A DNA stretch of 64,000 bases from Cyanobium sp. M30B3 (lineage in GTDB: Bacteria; Cyanobacteriota; Cyanobacteriia; PCC-6307; Cyanobiaceae): positions 1,860,001 through 1,924,000 of the forward strand of contig CP073761.1 of assembly GCA_018399015.1 (NCBI GenBank). Direction: 5' to 3'. Under the pieces are notes generated by a model, which was not told the DNA's origin, ran no database searches, and saw only the letters and a list, made by a program, of their open reading frames with translations. A program made the translations under genes and the position numbers. This document shows positions 8,058-15,239 of this stretch, piece after piece. Every line of letters begins with the position of its first letter. The stretch's first letter is position 1.

Positions 8058-8537
8058 ACCGCCGCCGCCACTGACGCCGCCCTGGGCGCAGCCGCTGCCG
8101 CTGCGGGTGCATGGCCGCACTTGTCGCGAAGAGGTCCGCGCCGAAGTGCTCGCTGGCTTCGCTGCCGTCAACGACCGCGGCGCCCCCCGTAGCCACCGCG
8201 AGGGCGTGCTCTGGCACCAGCCCACCGCTGTGGGGCATTCACGGGCCTGCTGTTCATCACCCTGCTCAAAAGCGAAGCCCTCGTCTCCCCCACCACCCGC
8301 TACCGCGACCTCGCCCTCGGCCCCGGGCTGTTTCACTGGGAAAGCCAGAGCACCACCACCGCCGCCTCGCCCACCGGCCAGCACACCATCCACCATGCCG
8401 CGCGGGGTTCACAGTTGCTGCTGTGCGTGGGCGAGCGCGCCATGGCGCGGAGGAGTCTCTGTGGCGGCTGGAGCGGGAGATCCCGGCGGCGTGGTTACCA
8501 GGCTGTTGCTTGGCATAGCGGCGGGGTTGGCGGTTTG
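8058..8537 (+). pseudogene. Helicase 3'-tail copy D (second allele type)
   Basis: Equivalent to about 3865-4359, but of a different allele from the intact gene: it reads GGCCGCACTTGTCGCGAAGA where the intact gene has GGCCACTACAGCCGCGCCGA. Copy G shares this type. It encodes LVSPTTRYRDLALGPGLFHWESQS, has a small insertion after CCCACCGCTGTGG and a deletion before the end, and finishes in the conserved GGCGGGGTTGGCGGTTTGA plus G-run. The hicB of module 3 starts 37 bases later. Confidence 0.85.
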
Positions 8538-8574
8538 AGGGGGGCAGACTGGATCAAAGGACTTCGCCGCAGCC

Positions 8575-8772
8575 ATGAGCTACCGCATCCGCCTGCTTGA
8601 GACCGAGGAAGGCTGGGCCGTGAGCTGCCTGGATCTGCCCGGCTGCCATTCCCAGGGCAACAGCCGCGAAGAAGCCCTCGCCAACATCCGCGAGGCCATC
8701 GCCCTCTGGCTGGAGGTGGAGGCCGAGGAGGCTGGCGTGAAGAGCGTGGAAACGCTTGAACTGGCGTTGTAA
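8575..8772 (+). CDS. hicB: HicB-type antitoxin (module 3)
   Basis: This 65-residue HicB protein has YRIRLLETEEGWAVSCLDLP, GCHSQGNSREEALANIREAI, and a short acidic C-terminus. Its stop overlaps the hicA start at 8772. It is a typical short HicB without a DNA-binding tail. The gene begins right after the terminus of tail copy D, the same placement as the DUF433 gene after copy A. Confidence 0.88.
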   Translation: MSYRIRLLETEEGWAVSCLDLPGCHSQGNSREEALANIREAIALWLEVEAEEAGVKSVETLELAL

Positions 8773-8984
8773 TGCCCCGGCTGCCGGGAATCAGCCAGAA
8801 GCAGGCCGTGCGAGTGTTCCAGAAGCTCGGCTACCGCGTCGTACGGGAATCAGGCCACCTGATCATGAGCAATGGCACCATGCGTCTCGTGATTCCGCGG
8901 CATGACCCGATCAATGCCATCACCATGGGCGCCATCGCCCGGGATGCAGGGCTGACGCCGGAGCAGTTCCGCCAGCTGCTCTGA
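8772..8984 (+). CDS. hicA: HicA-type toxin (module 3)
   Basis: This 70-residue HicA toxin has LPGISQKQAVRVFQKLGYRV, RESGHLIM with the conserved His, and LVIPRHDPINAITMGAIARDAG. Order and motifs are those of an intact mRNA interferase. It overlaps its antitoxin by one base and ends just before tail copy E. The three HicA proteins of this island differ clearly, so the modules are separate acquisitions rather than duplicates of one another. Confidence 0.9.
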   Translation: MPRLPGISQKQAVRVFQKLGYRVVRESGHLIMSNGTMRLVIPRHDPINAITMGAIARDAGLTPEQFRQLL

Positions 8985-9251
8985 CGGCTTCCACCGGGCA
9001 GCGCACCATCCACCACGCGAGTCGCGGGTGCTGCTGTTTGTGCGGTATCAGAGCCATGAGGGCGAGCGGATCTGGTTTGTCACAGAGTGGCGATCCGCTG
9101 GCGGCTGGAACGGGCGATTCCGGCGGCGTGGCTGCACGGCTGTTGTGTCGCACACCGGCTGTTGTGTCGCACACCGGCTGTTGTGTCGCACACCGGCTGT
9201 TGTGTCGCACACCAGCTGTTGCTTGGCGTAGCGGCGGGGTTGGCGGCTTGA
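8985..9251 (+). pseudogene. Helicase 3'-tail copy E
   Basis: This short tail is equivalent to about 4140-4359, with an internal deletion joining the segment SRVLLFV to YQSHEGERIWFV. It carries four tandem copies of the 19-bp unit (9138-9213) and ends in GGCGGGGTTGGCGGCTTGA plus a G-run. It lies between HicAB module 3 and the HEPN/MNT module, whose stop is at 9262. Confidence 0.85.
9138..9213. repeat. Four perfect 19-bp tandem repeats in tail copy E
   Basis: The unit GGCTGTTGTGTCGCACACC occurs at 9138-9156, 9157-9175, 9176-9194 and 9195-9213 without mismatch, followed by the diverged ancestral unit. Each unit contains the inverted repeat TGTG-tcg-CACA. Identity between units indicates recent expansion by slippage or unequal exchange. 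A 19-bp step shifts the reading frame with each gain or loss. Confidence 0.95.
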
Positions 9252-9261
9252 GGGGGGCAGT

Positions 9262-9642
9262 TCAACTGTCTTCTGGAAGCGTCCTCAGCCATCCAGAAAG
9301 CCGCTGCCTCAGCTCGTTGGTGATGCCAACAGCACAGGCAGCGTCGTCAGCCTGGGCCTCCATCCCCGGGTAGCGAAACATCACGCCTCCCTGCGTGATC
9401 CGGGTCAGATCAGAAGGATCAGCTTGCCAATCCGGCATCAAGATCCCGAGTTGCCTGGAGAGTTCCTGAAGATCATGGATTTTCTGCACAGACTCCCCAT
9501 GGGCAATCAGGGCTGCCTTGAAGTATTTCTCCAGGCACTGCTGAGCATGAAAAACCACGGCATCTTCATGCCCTGGCTGGCGATGCAACAACTCCATGGC
9601 CCGCCAATCACCCCTCGGCTTTGCTGATCCACTCATCAACAA
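9262..9642 (-). CDS. HEPN-domain toxin
   Basis: This 126-residue HEPN protein has DAVVFHAQQCLEKYFKAALIAHG, KIHDLQELSRQLG, and FRYPG near the C-terminal third. HEPN proteins of MNT pairs are ribonucleases restrained by the partner nucleotidyltransferase. The MNT gene lies immediately upstream, 12 bases away on the same strand. This is the only complete HEPN/MNT pair in the window. The classical R-x4-6-H motif is not obvious by eye, so it may be of the RxxxH-poor type. Confidence 0.85.
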   Translation of the reverse strand: MLMSGSAKPRGDWRAMELLHRQPGHEDAVVFHAQQCLEKYFKAALIAHGESVQKIHDLQELSRQLGILMPDWQADPSDLTRITQGGVMFRYPGMEAQADDAACAVGITNELRQRLSGWLRTLPEDS

Positions 9643-9653
9643 CAGGATTGCGC

Positions 9654-9977
9654 TCAGCCATACAGCACCACACCGTGGTCGAGTGCTTCACGGATGAAAG
9701 GGTCTCCCCAGCGGTAGCGCCTGGGTATGTCCTCAGGACGCCAAAGCAGCATGTCCAGAGGGAACTCGGGTTGGCAGACGTTGCGGATTTCCAGGATCTT
9801 GTCCAGTGCTCTTCCCTCGAAGGGCATCACCACCAACACATCGGCATCCGATTCCACACCGGCTGTTCCTCGTGCCATCGAGCCGATCAGAATCACCTGC
9901 TCCGGGGCGAACGCCACCACCAGGCGATCGGTGAAGGCCTTGAGAGCCTCTTGCGTAACGAACGGAGCCATGGCCAT
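9654..9977 (-). CDS. MNT-type nucleotidyltransferase antitoxin
   Basis: A 107-residue protein with ILIGSMARGTAGVESDADVLVVM, the GS and DxD motif, and the tail REALDHGVVLYG. It is paralogous to the orphan at 4873-5202. It forms an operon with the HEPN gene downstream. The start at 9977 (MAMAPFV) is chosen because upstream codons read into antisense helicase-tail sequence. Copy F starts within 30 bases of the start codon, so the native promoter is probably disturbed. Confidence 0.87.
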   Translation of the reverse strand: MAMAPFVTQEALKAFTDRLVVAFAPEQVILIGSMARGTAGVESDADVLVVMPFEGRALDKILEIRNVCQPEFPLDMLLWRPEDIPRRYRWGDPFIREALDHGVVLYG

Positions 9978-10004
9978 TGCACCATCATCGCCGGCCCTGC
10001 CAGG

Positions 10005-10240
10005 GTCATCACCTTCGGCCAGGCCCACCGCCGCTTCCATTTCGACCTGCGCTTCCGCGCCCTGCTCGGCTGCAGGAGCAGCTCACGCACGGGTTCCCGT
10101 TCCTGCCGCCTGGCTGCCGGCTGGTGCTCGATCGGGTGGCCAGCGAGCGGGTGCTTTCAAGTTTGCGCCAGTGCCTGCCCAGCCGCCGCCCTCAGCTGCT
10201 GCAGGAGCTGGGCTGGCTCAGCAACCAGTCGATCTCGGCC
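10005..10240 (+). pseudogene. Helicase copy F (middle segment)
   Basis: This corresponds to about 3205-3420 of the intact gene, upstream of the region kept in the other copies: a segment like FGQAHRRFHFDLRFRALLGC, then FPFLPPGCRLVLDRVASERVL and SLRQCLP. The frame shifts after CTCGGCTGCAGGAGCAGCTC. It ends in unrelated minus-strand sequence, so the conserved 3' terminus is missing. Confidence 0.8.
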
Positions 10241-10293
10241 TGGGTGATCACACCAGAGCTGAGGCTCTCCAGAAACAGTGCGCCAGCGGTCAT
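10219..10293 (-). pseudogene. Possible 5' fragment of a small gene joined to copy F
   Basis: From the ATG at 10293 the minus strand reads ALFLESLSSGVITQAEIDWL and then runs into antisense helicase sequence. It looks like the start of a small helical protein cut off by the rearrangement that brought in copy F. I do not recognise the family. An inverted repeat GTAAC/GTTAC lies just upstream near 10300-10315. The stretch from there to the doxX start (10479) holds no gene that I can see. Confidence 0.3.
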
Positions 10294-10478
10294 CGCTTTG
10301 TAACGAAGTTGTTACATCCTGGCGTCTGGGCGGGCCTTTGGCGAGGCCCAGGGCCCGCATCTATCGCCCGCAAGCCCGGCCACCACAGGGCTGGCCTGGG
10401 CCTGGCCGGATGGCCTCGGCGCTTCACACTCCTTAATGAATCTTGCCATGATTTCTGAAAGCAATCCCCCCACACCCC

Positions 10479-11147
10479 ATGTCCACGTCATCCCTGCTTG
10501 AGCTGTTCGGTGGCTTCATGGCCGCCTGTGTGGCCCTCTGGTTCGTGGCGATGAACAGGTTCGTCGGGATGGACAGGCCCGCCTCAAGGTCTGCTCCCCT
10601 GACTGGGCTCACGGCAGTCGCACCAGCCGTGCGCGCCTATCTGCAGCGCCCAGGCCTGCTGGCTTCCGTGGGTCTGCTACTGCTGCGCCTGAGCATCGGC
10701 GGGCTGATGATTCACCACGGCCAGGAAAAACTCGCCGATCCCCAGCAGTTCGCCAACACCTATGTGGCCTCGCTGCACCTGCCCTTCCCGCTGTTCTTCG
10801 CCTACGCTGCCGGCTTCTCGGAGTTGATCGGCAGCTGGCTGGTGATCCTCGGCCTGCTCACTCCCCTCGGCGCCCTGGCCCTCACCGGCACGATGCTGGT
10901 GGCGGCCTATCAGCACATCTCCACCGCCGGCTTCAACATCTACGTGCTCGAGCTGGTGCTCCTCTATCTGGGCGGCAGCCTCGCCCTGCTGTGCAACGGC
11001 CCCGGTCGCTTCTCCTTTGACGCCGGCATCGCGCCGGTGTTGCTCGACGACCTCACTGATGCCCGCACCTCGGTGGCTGTCTCCACGCAGGGTGCTGGCG
11101 AGCTGCAGGCTGTTCCAGTGACCGTCAACACCAACCCAGGCGGGTGA
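10479..11147 (+). CDS. DoxX-family membrane protein
   Basis: This 222-residue integral membrane protein has a short N-terminal hydrophobic helix, then the DoxX core starting LLLLRLSIGGLMIHHGQEKL, with FSELIGSWLVILGLLTPLGALAL and a last helix LELVLLYLGGSLALL. DoxX proteins are four-helix membrane proteins linked to redox and sulfur stress in other bacteria; the role here is unknown. It is intact, unlike most of its surroundings. Its 3' end is overlapped in antisense by the extended DUF1830 frame. Confidence 0.85.
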   Translation: MSTSSLLELFGGFMAACVALWFVAMNRFVGMDRPASRSAPLTGLTAVAPAVRAYLQRPGLLASVGLLLLRLSIGGLMIHHGQEKLADPQQFANTYVASLHLPFPLFFAYAAGFSELIGSWLVILGLLTPLGALALTGTMLVAAYQHISTAGFNIYVLELVLLYLGGSLALLCNGPGRFSFDAGIAPVLLDDLTDARTSVAVSTQGAGELQAVPVTVNTNPGG

Positions 11148-11578
11148 GCCATGGATGCCTGGTTGCTGGCTTCCCACCTGCCGATCGGCGAACGCAATCG
11201 CAGCCTTGCTGGCAAGAACCCGACGTCTGAGCGCGGATCACAGCAACCGGCTTTCCAGCCAAACTGCTGCACCGGGTCTGCTTCCAACGGCGCCACGCCG
11301 ATGGCGTGCCACAACGATGGGGGCTCCGCTGGATCGTTGCCATCGCAGTGCGCAGGGCCCTGGAGATCGTCTGCGGGCATGGAGTCAAGCAGCTCCGCAC
11401 CCCCGATGCCGTGCGTCCAGATGTCGATCCGTGTTTCAAGTGGACAGGAAAACAGCCAATCTTCAAAGGGAAAGATCACCTTCTCATGGAAGAACGCATC
11501 CGCTCCAACACAGCGAAGAATCACCATTTGATTGCTGGCATTGCGGTAGTGATGGGTGCCATGACCGACCTCAAGCAT
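10964..11578 (-). CDS. DUF1830 paralogue with lost stop codon
   Basis: The first 105 residues are a close paralogue of the DUF1830 protein at 16209-16520: HHYRNASNQMVILRCVGADAFFHEK, FPFEDWLFSCP and RIDIWTHGIGGAELLDS. Where the paralogue stops (after DPVKQLAG), this frame reads on for about 100 residues through sequence antisense to the doxX 3' end, so the tail is probably not functional. DUF1830 proteins are small cyanobacterial proteins of unknown role. It is part of the shrunken block duplication at 11.25-11.93 kb. Confidence 0.65.
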   Translation of the reverse strand: MLEVGHGTHHYRNASNQMVILRCVGADAFFHEKVIFPFEDWLFSCPLETRIDIWTHGIGGAELLDSMPADDLQGPAHCDGNDPAEPPSLWHAIGVAPLEADPVQQFGWKAGCCDPRSDVGFLPARLRLRSPIGRWEASNQASMAHPPGLVLTVTGTACSSPAPCVETATEVRASVRSSSNTGAMPASKEKRPGPLHSRARLPPR

Positions 11579-11597
11579 TTCCCTTGATCATCCCCGG

Positions 11598-11723
11598 CAT
11601 CAGATCCAGGACCTCCAGGCATTTCAGCAGCGCCATCCCGATGAGGCCGTGGCGCCATCACCCTTTGAGGTGTTCTGTGACCTCAACCCCTCGGACGTGA
11701 ACTGCCGCGTCTATGACGACTGA
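11598..11723 (+). pseudogene. Truncated copy of the CP12-like gene (C-terminal 41 codons)
   Basis: It encodes QAFQQRHPDEAVAPSPFEVF and the Cys-containing end DLNPSDVNCRVYDD, matching the C-terminus of the intact CP12-like gene at 16682-16900 apart from a few silent changes. The N-terminal part is missing and replaced by non-homologous sequence without a clear start codon. Conservation of the protein sequence despite silent substitutions suggests it was under selection after duplication, before truncation. Confidence 0.85.
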
Positions 11724-11732
11724 GAACTGGAC

Positions 11733-11930
11733 GCTGCCGCCGAGCCGATCAGCCGGGCAAAAGGGCGTAGCGCGTGTTCAGTTCCGTGCTGGCTCCGGGA
11801 GCGAGTTCGATCTTGCGATCGCCGCTCAGCAGCGCCTGGCGCGGACCGCTCCAGGGTTCGATGCACACCATCGGCCGGGGCGGTTCGGTCCAGAGCACCA
11901 CCAGATCGAAGGGATGCGTCAGCTGCAGGA
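11733..11930 (-). pseudogene. 3' end of a duplicated mutarotase gene
   Basis: This matches 18524-18712, the last 60 or so codons of the intact hexose mutarotase gene, at high identity by eye. It contains the same PPRPMVCIEPWSG and RQALLSGDRKIEL segments on the minus strand. The copy breaks off at the join with helicase copy G, inside CAGCTGCAG, a short sequence common to both genes. That suggests a microhomology junction. Confidence 0.85.
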
Positions 11931-12915
11931 GCAGCTCACGCAGGGGTTCCCCTTCCTGCCGCCGGGCTGCCGGCTGGTGCTCGATCGGGTGGCCAGCGAG
12001 CGGGTGCTTTCAAGTTTGCGCCAGTGCCTGCCCGCGCGCCGGCTGCTGGAGGAGCTGCGCGCCCTGGCCGCTGAGGGCACGATCGACCTCGCCAGCGGCC
12101 TGGCCGAGTGGCTCGACGTCCTGGCCATGGACCCGGCCGACTTCTACGGCATCCGCGGCGTCTCCTTCACCGCCCTGCGCCGCGAGCTGGGCTGGCTCGG
12201 CGATGCGCCCCACCCGGAGGAAGAGCGCCTCAGCCGCGCCATCACCGCCGGCCTCCTCCACCTCGACGACCCCGACCGTCTGCGATCCACTGCCGCCTCC
12301 CTCTCCGCCGCCGCACCCACCGGCCCCGAGGCCCTGGGCGAACGCGAGCGGCGCCAGTGGGCCATGCTCTTCGCCCAGCTGCTGGGAACGGGCCGCCACT
12401 GGTTGCCGCTGGGCGAGGCGTTGGCGCTGCTCTGGGCCGTGGGTCCCTGACGCGAGGAGCTGCGCCAGCTGCTGGAGCTCCTCGCCGATCGCGCCGATCA
12501 CCGCCTCCACCCGTTGCCCTGGGCGCTGCCGGTGCCGCTGCGCGTCCATAGCCGCACTTGTCGCGAAGAGGGCCGCGCCGAAGTGCTCGCCGCCTTTGCC
12601 GCCGTCGACGAGCGCGGCGCCCCCCGCAGCCACCGCTAGGGCGTGCTCTGGCACCAGCCCACCGCCACCGATCTGCTGTTCATCACCCTGCGCAAAAGCG
12701 AAGCCCTCTTCTCCCCCACCACCCGGGTCGACGGGCGCGCTGGCGGTGTCACCGAACCGTTTCGCTGTCTGGGCTTTGCCAGCTACGAGAGCCATGAGGG
12801 CGAGCGGATCTGGTTCGTCCAAGAGTGGCGATCCGCTGGCGGCTGGAGCGGGAGATCCCGGTGGGGTGGACGCCAGGCTGTTGCTTGGCATAGCGACGGA
12901 GTTGGCGGTTTGAGG
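11918..12915 (+). pseudogene. Helicase 3' copy G (longest, second allele type)
   Basis: Equivalent to about 3270-4359 of the intact gene. It keeps FPFLPPGCRLVLDRVASERVL, DPADFYGIRGVSFTALRREL, HPEEERLSRAI, RKSEALFSPTT and the ending YESHEGERIWFV. It has nonsense codons at a TGG-to-TGA change (about 12448) and a GAG-to-TAG change (about 12638), plus a deletion after TCCCCCACCACCCG. It shares the allele type of copy D. Its terminus is followed by the right copy of the 45-bp boundary repeat, so it may be the original 3' end of the locus. Confidence 0.88.
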
Positions 12916-12925
12916 GGGAGACATA

Positions 12926-12970
12926 CGGCGAAGATCCGGTGAAGCGATCACTCCTGGCTGCTGGCCAGCG
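12926..12970. repeat. Right copy of the 45-bp direct repeat bounding the array
   Basis: It matches 4370-4414 at 39 of 45 bases and lies just after the terminus of helicase copy G. With the left copy it brackets the whole toxin-antitoxin array, including the inserted DoxX, DUF1830 and CP12 pieces. Confidence 0.85.
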
Positions 12971-13461
12971 ATAGCCATGCCCAGGTTTTTCAGTTCAGCG
13001 AGAGTGAGTCCTGATCAAACAGTTGGCGTCCTGAGGTTGAGGAGGGACCAGATGGGTCCGATCAACCTCCAAGGCTCAGCCGACACTCTGTGCACCAGCC
13101 CGCCTTATGGAAAGGCGAAATGAGGGGTTGTTCATGAGCTGGTGGCAAGGCAGATACAGACGCAGGTGTGCTTCTACGGCGTGGTGCTGCCAGGATGGGA
13201 GGCGCCATTGGTGATCATGATGGGCTGAAGAGCAGTGGTTGAACAAGTCTTGCGCAATCCTCCGTGCCGTCCCAGCATTGGCGGTGGATCCCATCCATGT
13301 ACTGCAAAAAACAGTTCTACGTAAGGCGCATTGCCGTCTCAACAGTAGCAGCTTTCGCTGTCGATAACGACGCAGTACGGCGTGTTTGAATACCCGAGAG
13401 CACCCCGCTCATCATCCATACGGCTAAGTGTAGATCATTGCTCGTCTGATAATATGTAGCA
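12971..13461. other. Non-coding or decayed stretch
   Basis: No gene is supported here. An 88-codon minus frame (13076-13342) is open but resembles nothing I know and has no clear ribosome binding site. Base composition shifts from GC-rich to more mixed toward the glycosyltransferase gene. It may be the remains of a mobile element, but I see no terminal inverted repeats or transposase motif. Confidence 0.5.
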
Positions 13462-14544
13462 ATGGATCAGAAAAGACTTCTCGCCAAGGCCATCCTCGCC
13501 AAGGTCCCCTGCTCTCCCGGCAGGATTGGATGGGCGTCGTCCGTTAACCCAGCGTTAGTTTATAGCCAGAGAAGACGCCTTCTGCAAGAGGAGTTTGACG
13601 ATCTCTTCCTGAGAACAACGAGTAACAGTTATCTGTATAATACTATCGGCTTGAAATCCATCGTGTGCGATGAGAATCGCATGCCGCTGCTGCAGCACTC
13701 ACTCATTCATGACGTTCATCGAGATCGTGTAAAGGCGTCGCATGTGCTGAATCAGCGTATAAAACAGCACCTCAAAAAAAGTACTCGTCACCCGCTGATC
13801 ACTTTGCACGATCGAATCTGCTATCCGTTGTGCAATGAAGGATCTGGGACTTGGGGACATTGGATTGGCCATAATCTACCCAGAGCACTTATCTTTCTGG
13901 ATGCTCATCCAGATGGCCTCGTCATTGTACCCAAATCCTATTTTGGCAGGCGCTCGTCTTTCGGCGCTGTGCTTGCAAAATATATCTCAAAAGATAGTAT
14001 TTATCAGGCGCCTGAGAATACAGTGATCAGTATTCGGCATTGTGCCTCGGTTGACTTGCCCTACGCAAAGGGAGTATTCCATCCTCTGATGGTTGAATAC
14101 ATCAAAAAGCTTCGCCTTAATCGTAGTGGCCAAGTCCAGTCGAATCACTATATAAAGAGAGCAGGGCGGCGTCGCTCAATTGTGAATAACAGTGAGCTCG
14201 AGTATGCATTACAAGATTTTAACATCCGTCCGGTTGCTCTCGATCTAGGCGATGTTGATCATCAGCTCGAGCTATGGGCATCGTCTGGCTTGGTCATGGG
14301 AGTCCTTGGCAGTGATCTGGTTAACATGGCACTTGGCAGCCCTGAGGCCATCTGTGCCATTACACCCCACTGGTTCGGGGATGTCTTCTTTTATGGGCTT
14401 GCTTCAGCTTTGGGGATCATCTGGAATGAATACTATGGAGGAGTCATCCACGAAGAGCACCGACCTCTCCACTCTTCAACGTTTAATCTAGATATCAATG
14501 AATTCTGTGTTTTCTTGAACTATGCACTGATTGGCTCCTCCTGA
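13462..14544 (+). CDS. GT61-type glycosyltransferase (DUF563)
   Basis: This 360-residue protein has GT61-like features: GTWGHWIGHNLPRALIFLD near residue 133, a central Rossmann-like segment, SNHYIKRAGRRRSIVNNSELE near 232, then LWASSGLVMGVLGSDLVNMAL and ITPHWFGDVFFYGLASALG. Such enzymes transfer sugars to polysaccharide or protein acceptors and often sit in surface-polysaccharide loci; no other sugar gene is adjacent. The gene is markedly AT-richer than the core genome (codons such as ATA, TTT and AAA are frequent), which points to horizontal transfer. The ATG at 13462 follows AATATGTAGCA without a strong Shine-Dalgarno. Confidence 0.8.
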   Translation: MDQKRLLAKAILAKVPCSPGRIGWASSVNPALVYSQRRRLLQEEFDDLFLRTTSNSYLYNTIGLKSIVCDENRMPLLQHSLIHDVHRDRVKASHVLNQRIKQHLKKSTRHPLITLHDRICYPLCNEGSGTWGHWIGHNLPRALIFLDAHPDGLVIVPKSYFGRRSSFGAVLAKYISKDSIYQAPENTVISIRHCASVDLPYAKGVFHPLMVEYIKKLRLNRSGQVQSNHYIKRAGRRRSIVNNSELEYALQDFNIRPVALDLGDVDHQLELWASSGLVMGVLGSDLVNMALGSPEAICAITPHWFGDVFFYGLASALGIIWNEYYGGVIHEEHRPLHSSTFNLDINEFCVFLNYALIGSS

Positions 14545-14827
14545 GAAGGGGCAGCGGTCGCCAGGGGCTAGCGCCTTGCGGAAGAACGAGTGATCGCTGC
14601 CCGGCTAGCCAGTCCGAATGATCACAGCAAGCCACGTTCTCCTCACCGTCTGTGGAGAGGATGCGGATGGTGTGGCCTTCGGAGGAGTGGTGCAGCTGAA
14701 TGGCTTTGGTTTGCCTTTCAAGTTGTCGCCACCGTTCGAAGGTGGTAGGGTGTGATCGGAGATCAGCCGTCGTTGACGGAGCCCTGCAACTCCTCCACCC
14801 ACATCCCCCGCCGTTGGCGGACAGCAA
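14495..14827 (-). CDS. Possible small cyanobacterial protein, start unclear
   Basis: The frame contains LERQTKAIQLHHSSEGHTIR, then DGEENVACCDHSDWLAGQRS and PWRPLPLLRR, which reads like real protein rather than antisense noise. The only in-frame ATG (14827) gives an implausible first 25 residues, and the 3' end overlaps the glycosyltransferase by 50 bases. It could be a decayed gene or one with a non-ATG start. I cannot name a family. Confidence 0.3.
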   Translation of the reverse strand: MLSANGGGCGWRSCRAPSTTADLRSHPTTFERWRQLERQTKAIQLHHSSEGHTIRILSTDGEENVACCDHSDWLAGQRSLVLPQGASPWRPLPLLRRSQSVHSSRKHRIH

Positions 14828-14829
14828 CC

Positions 14830-15087
14830 ATGAACTTCAAAGAGCTTGTCGACAATGTCGCCAGCGAAACCGAGCTGCCTGCTGGTCAGGTCCGCAAGGT
14901 GGGCCTGGCAATCCTGAAACAGTTTGCTGGTTTGATCGACTCCCAGACCAATTTTGTTTCGCCAGTACTGACGGTTACTGCTTACACCAAGGCTGTCAAG
15001 CCTGAGGCGGAGGGTAAGCCTGGCCAGCCAGAGCGTAAGCTGGCCCGTATGGCTCTTCGTCCGGAGAAGCCTTCCGCCTCCGATTGA
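14830..15087 (+). CDS. Small HU-like protein
   Basis: This 85-residue protein begins NFKELVDNVASETELPAGQV, which has the helical N-terminal pattern of HU-type nucleoid proteins, followed by a beta-rich part and a Lys/Arg/Pro-rich tail (EGKPGQPERKLARMALRPEK). The beta-arm GFGTF motif of true HU is absent, so DNA binding is only suggested. It stands alone and faces the PEP-CTERM gene, with a terminator hairpin between them. Confidence 0.5.
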   Translation: MNFKELVDNVASETELPAGQVRKVGLAILKQFAGLIDSQTNFVSPVLTVTAYTKAVKPEAEGKPGQPERKLARMALRPEKPSASD

Positions 15088-15187
15088 AGACTTTGCTACT
15101 CCAGTCTGCCCTCCATGAAGACCGGTTTCTCCTTTGGTGAGCTGGGTCAACCTGGAGGGTAATTTTTTTTGCTTTTTTCTGCAATAA

Positions 15188-15211
15188 AAAACCCCGCATT
15201 CGCGGGGCTTG
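15188..15211 (-). terminator. Rho-independent terminator of the PEP-CTERM gene
   Basis: The hairpin CCCCGC-attc-GCGGGG (15192-15207) is followed on the minus strand by a long T-tract (complement of AAAAAA and of more A-runs to its left). It lies 30 bases after the minus-strand stop at 15240. On the plus strand only a weak T-run follows, so it serves mainly the minus gene and may also end the HU-like transcript. Confidence 0.9.
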
Positions 15212-15239
15212 TGATTTGTTGATAACTCGATCAAGACTT

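Noticed and set aside
7441-9213. Possible CRISPR array from the 19-bp repeats
   Set aside because: Repeats are directly adjacent with no spacers, and no cas gene is nearby.
13076-13342. Possible transposase remnant
   Set aside because: No DDE or HUH motif, no terminal inverted repeats and no target duplication could be seen.
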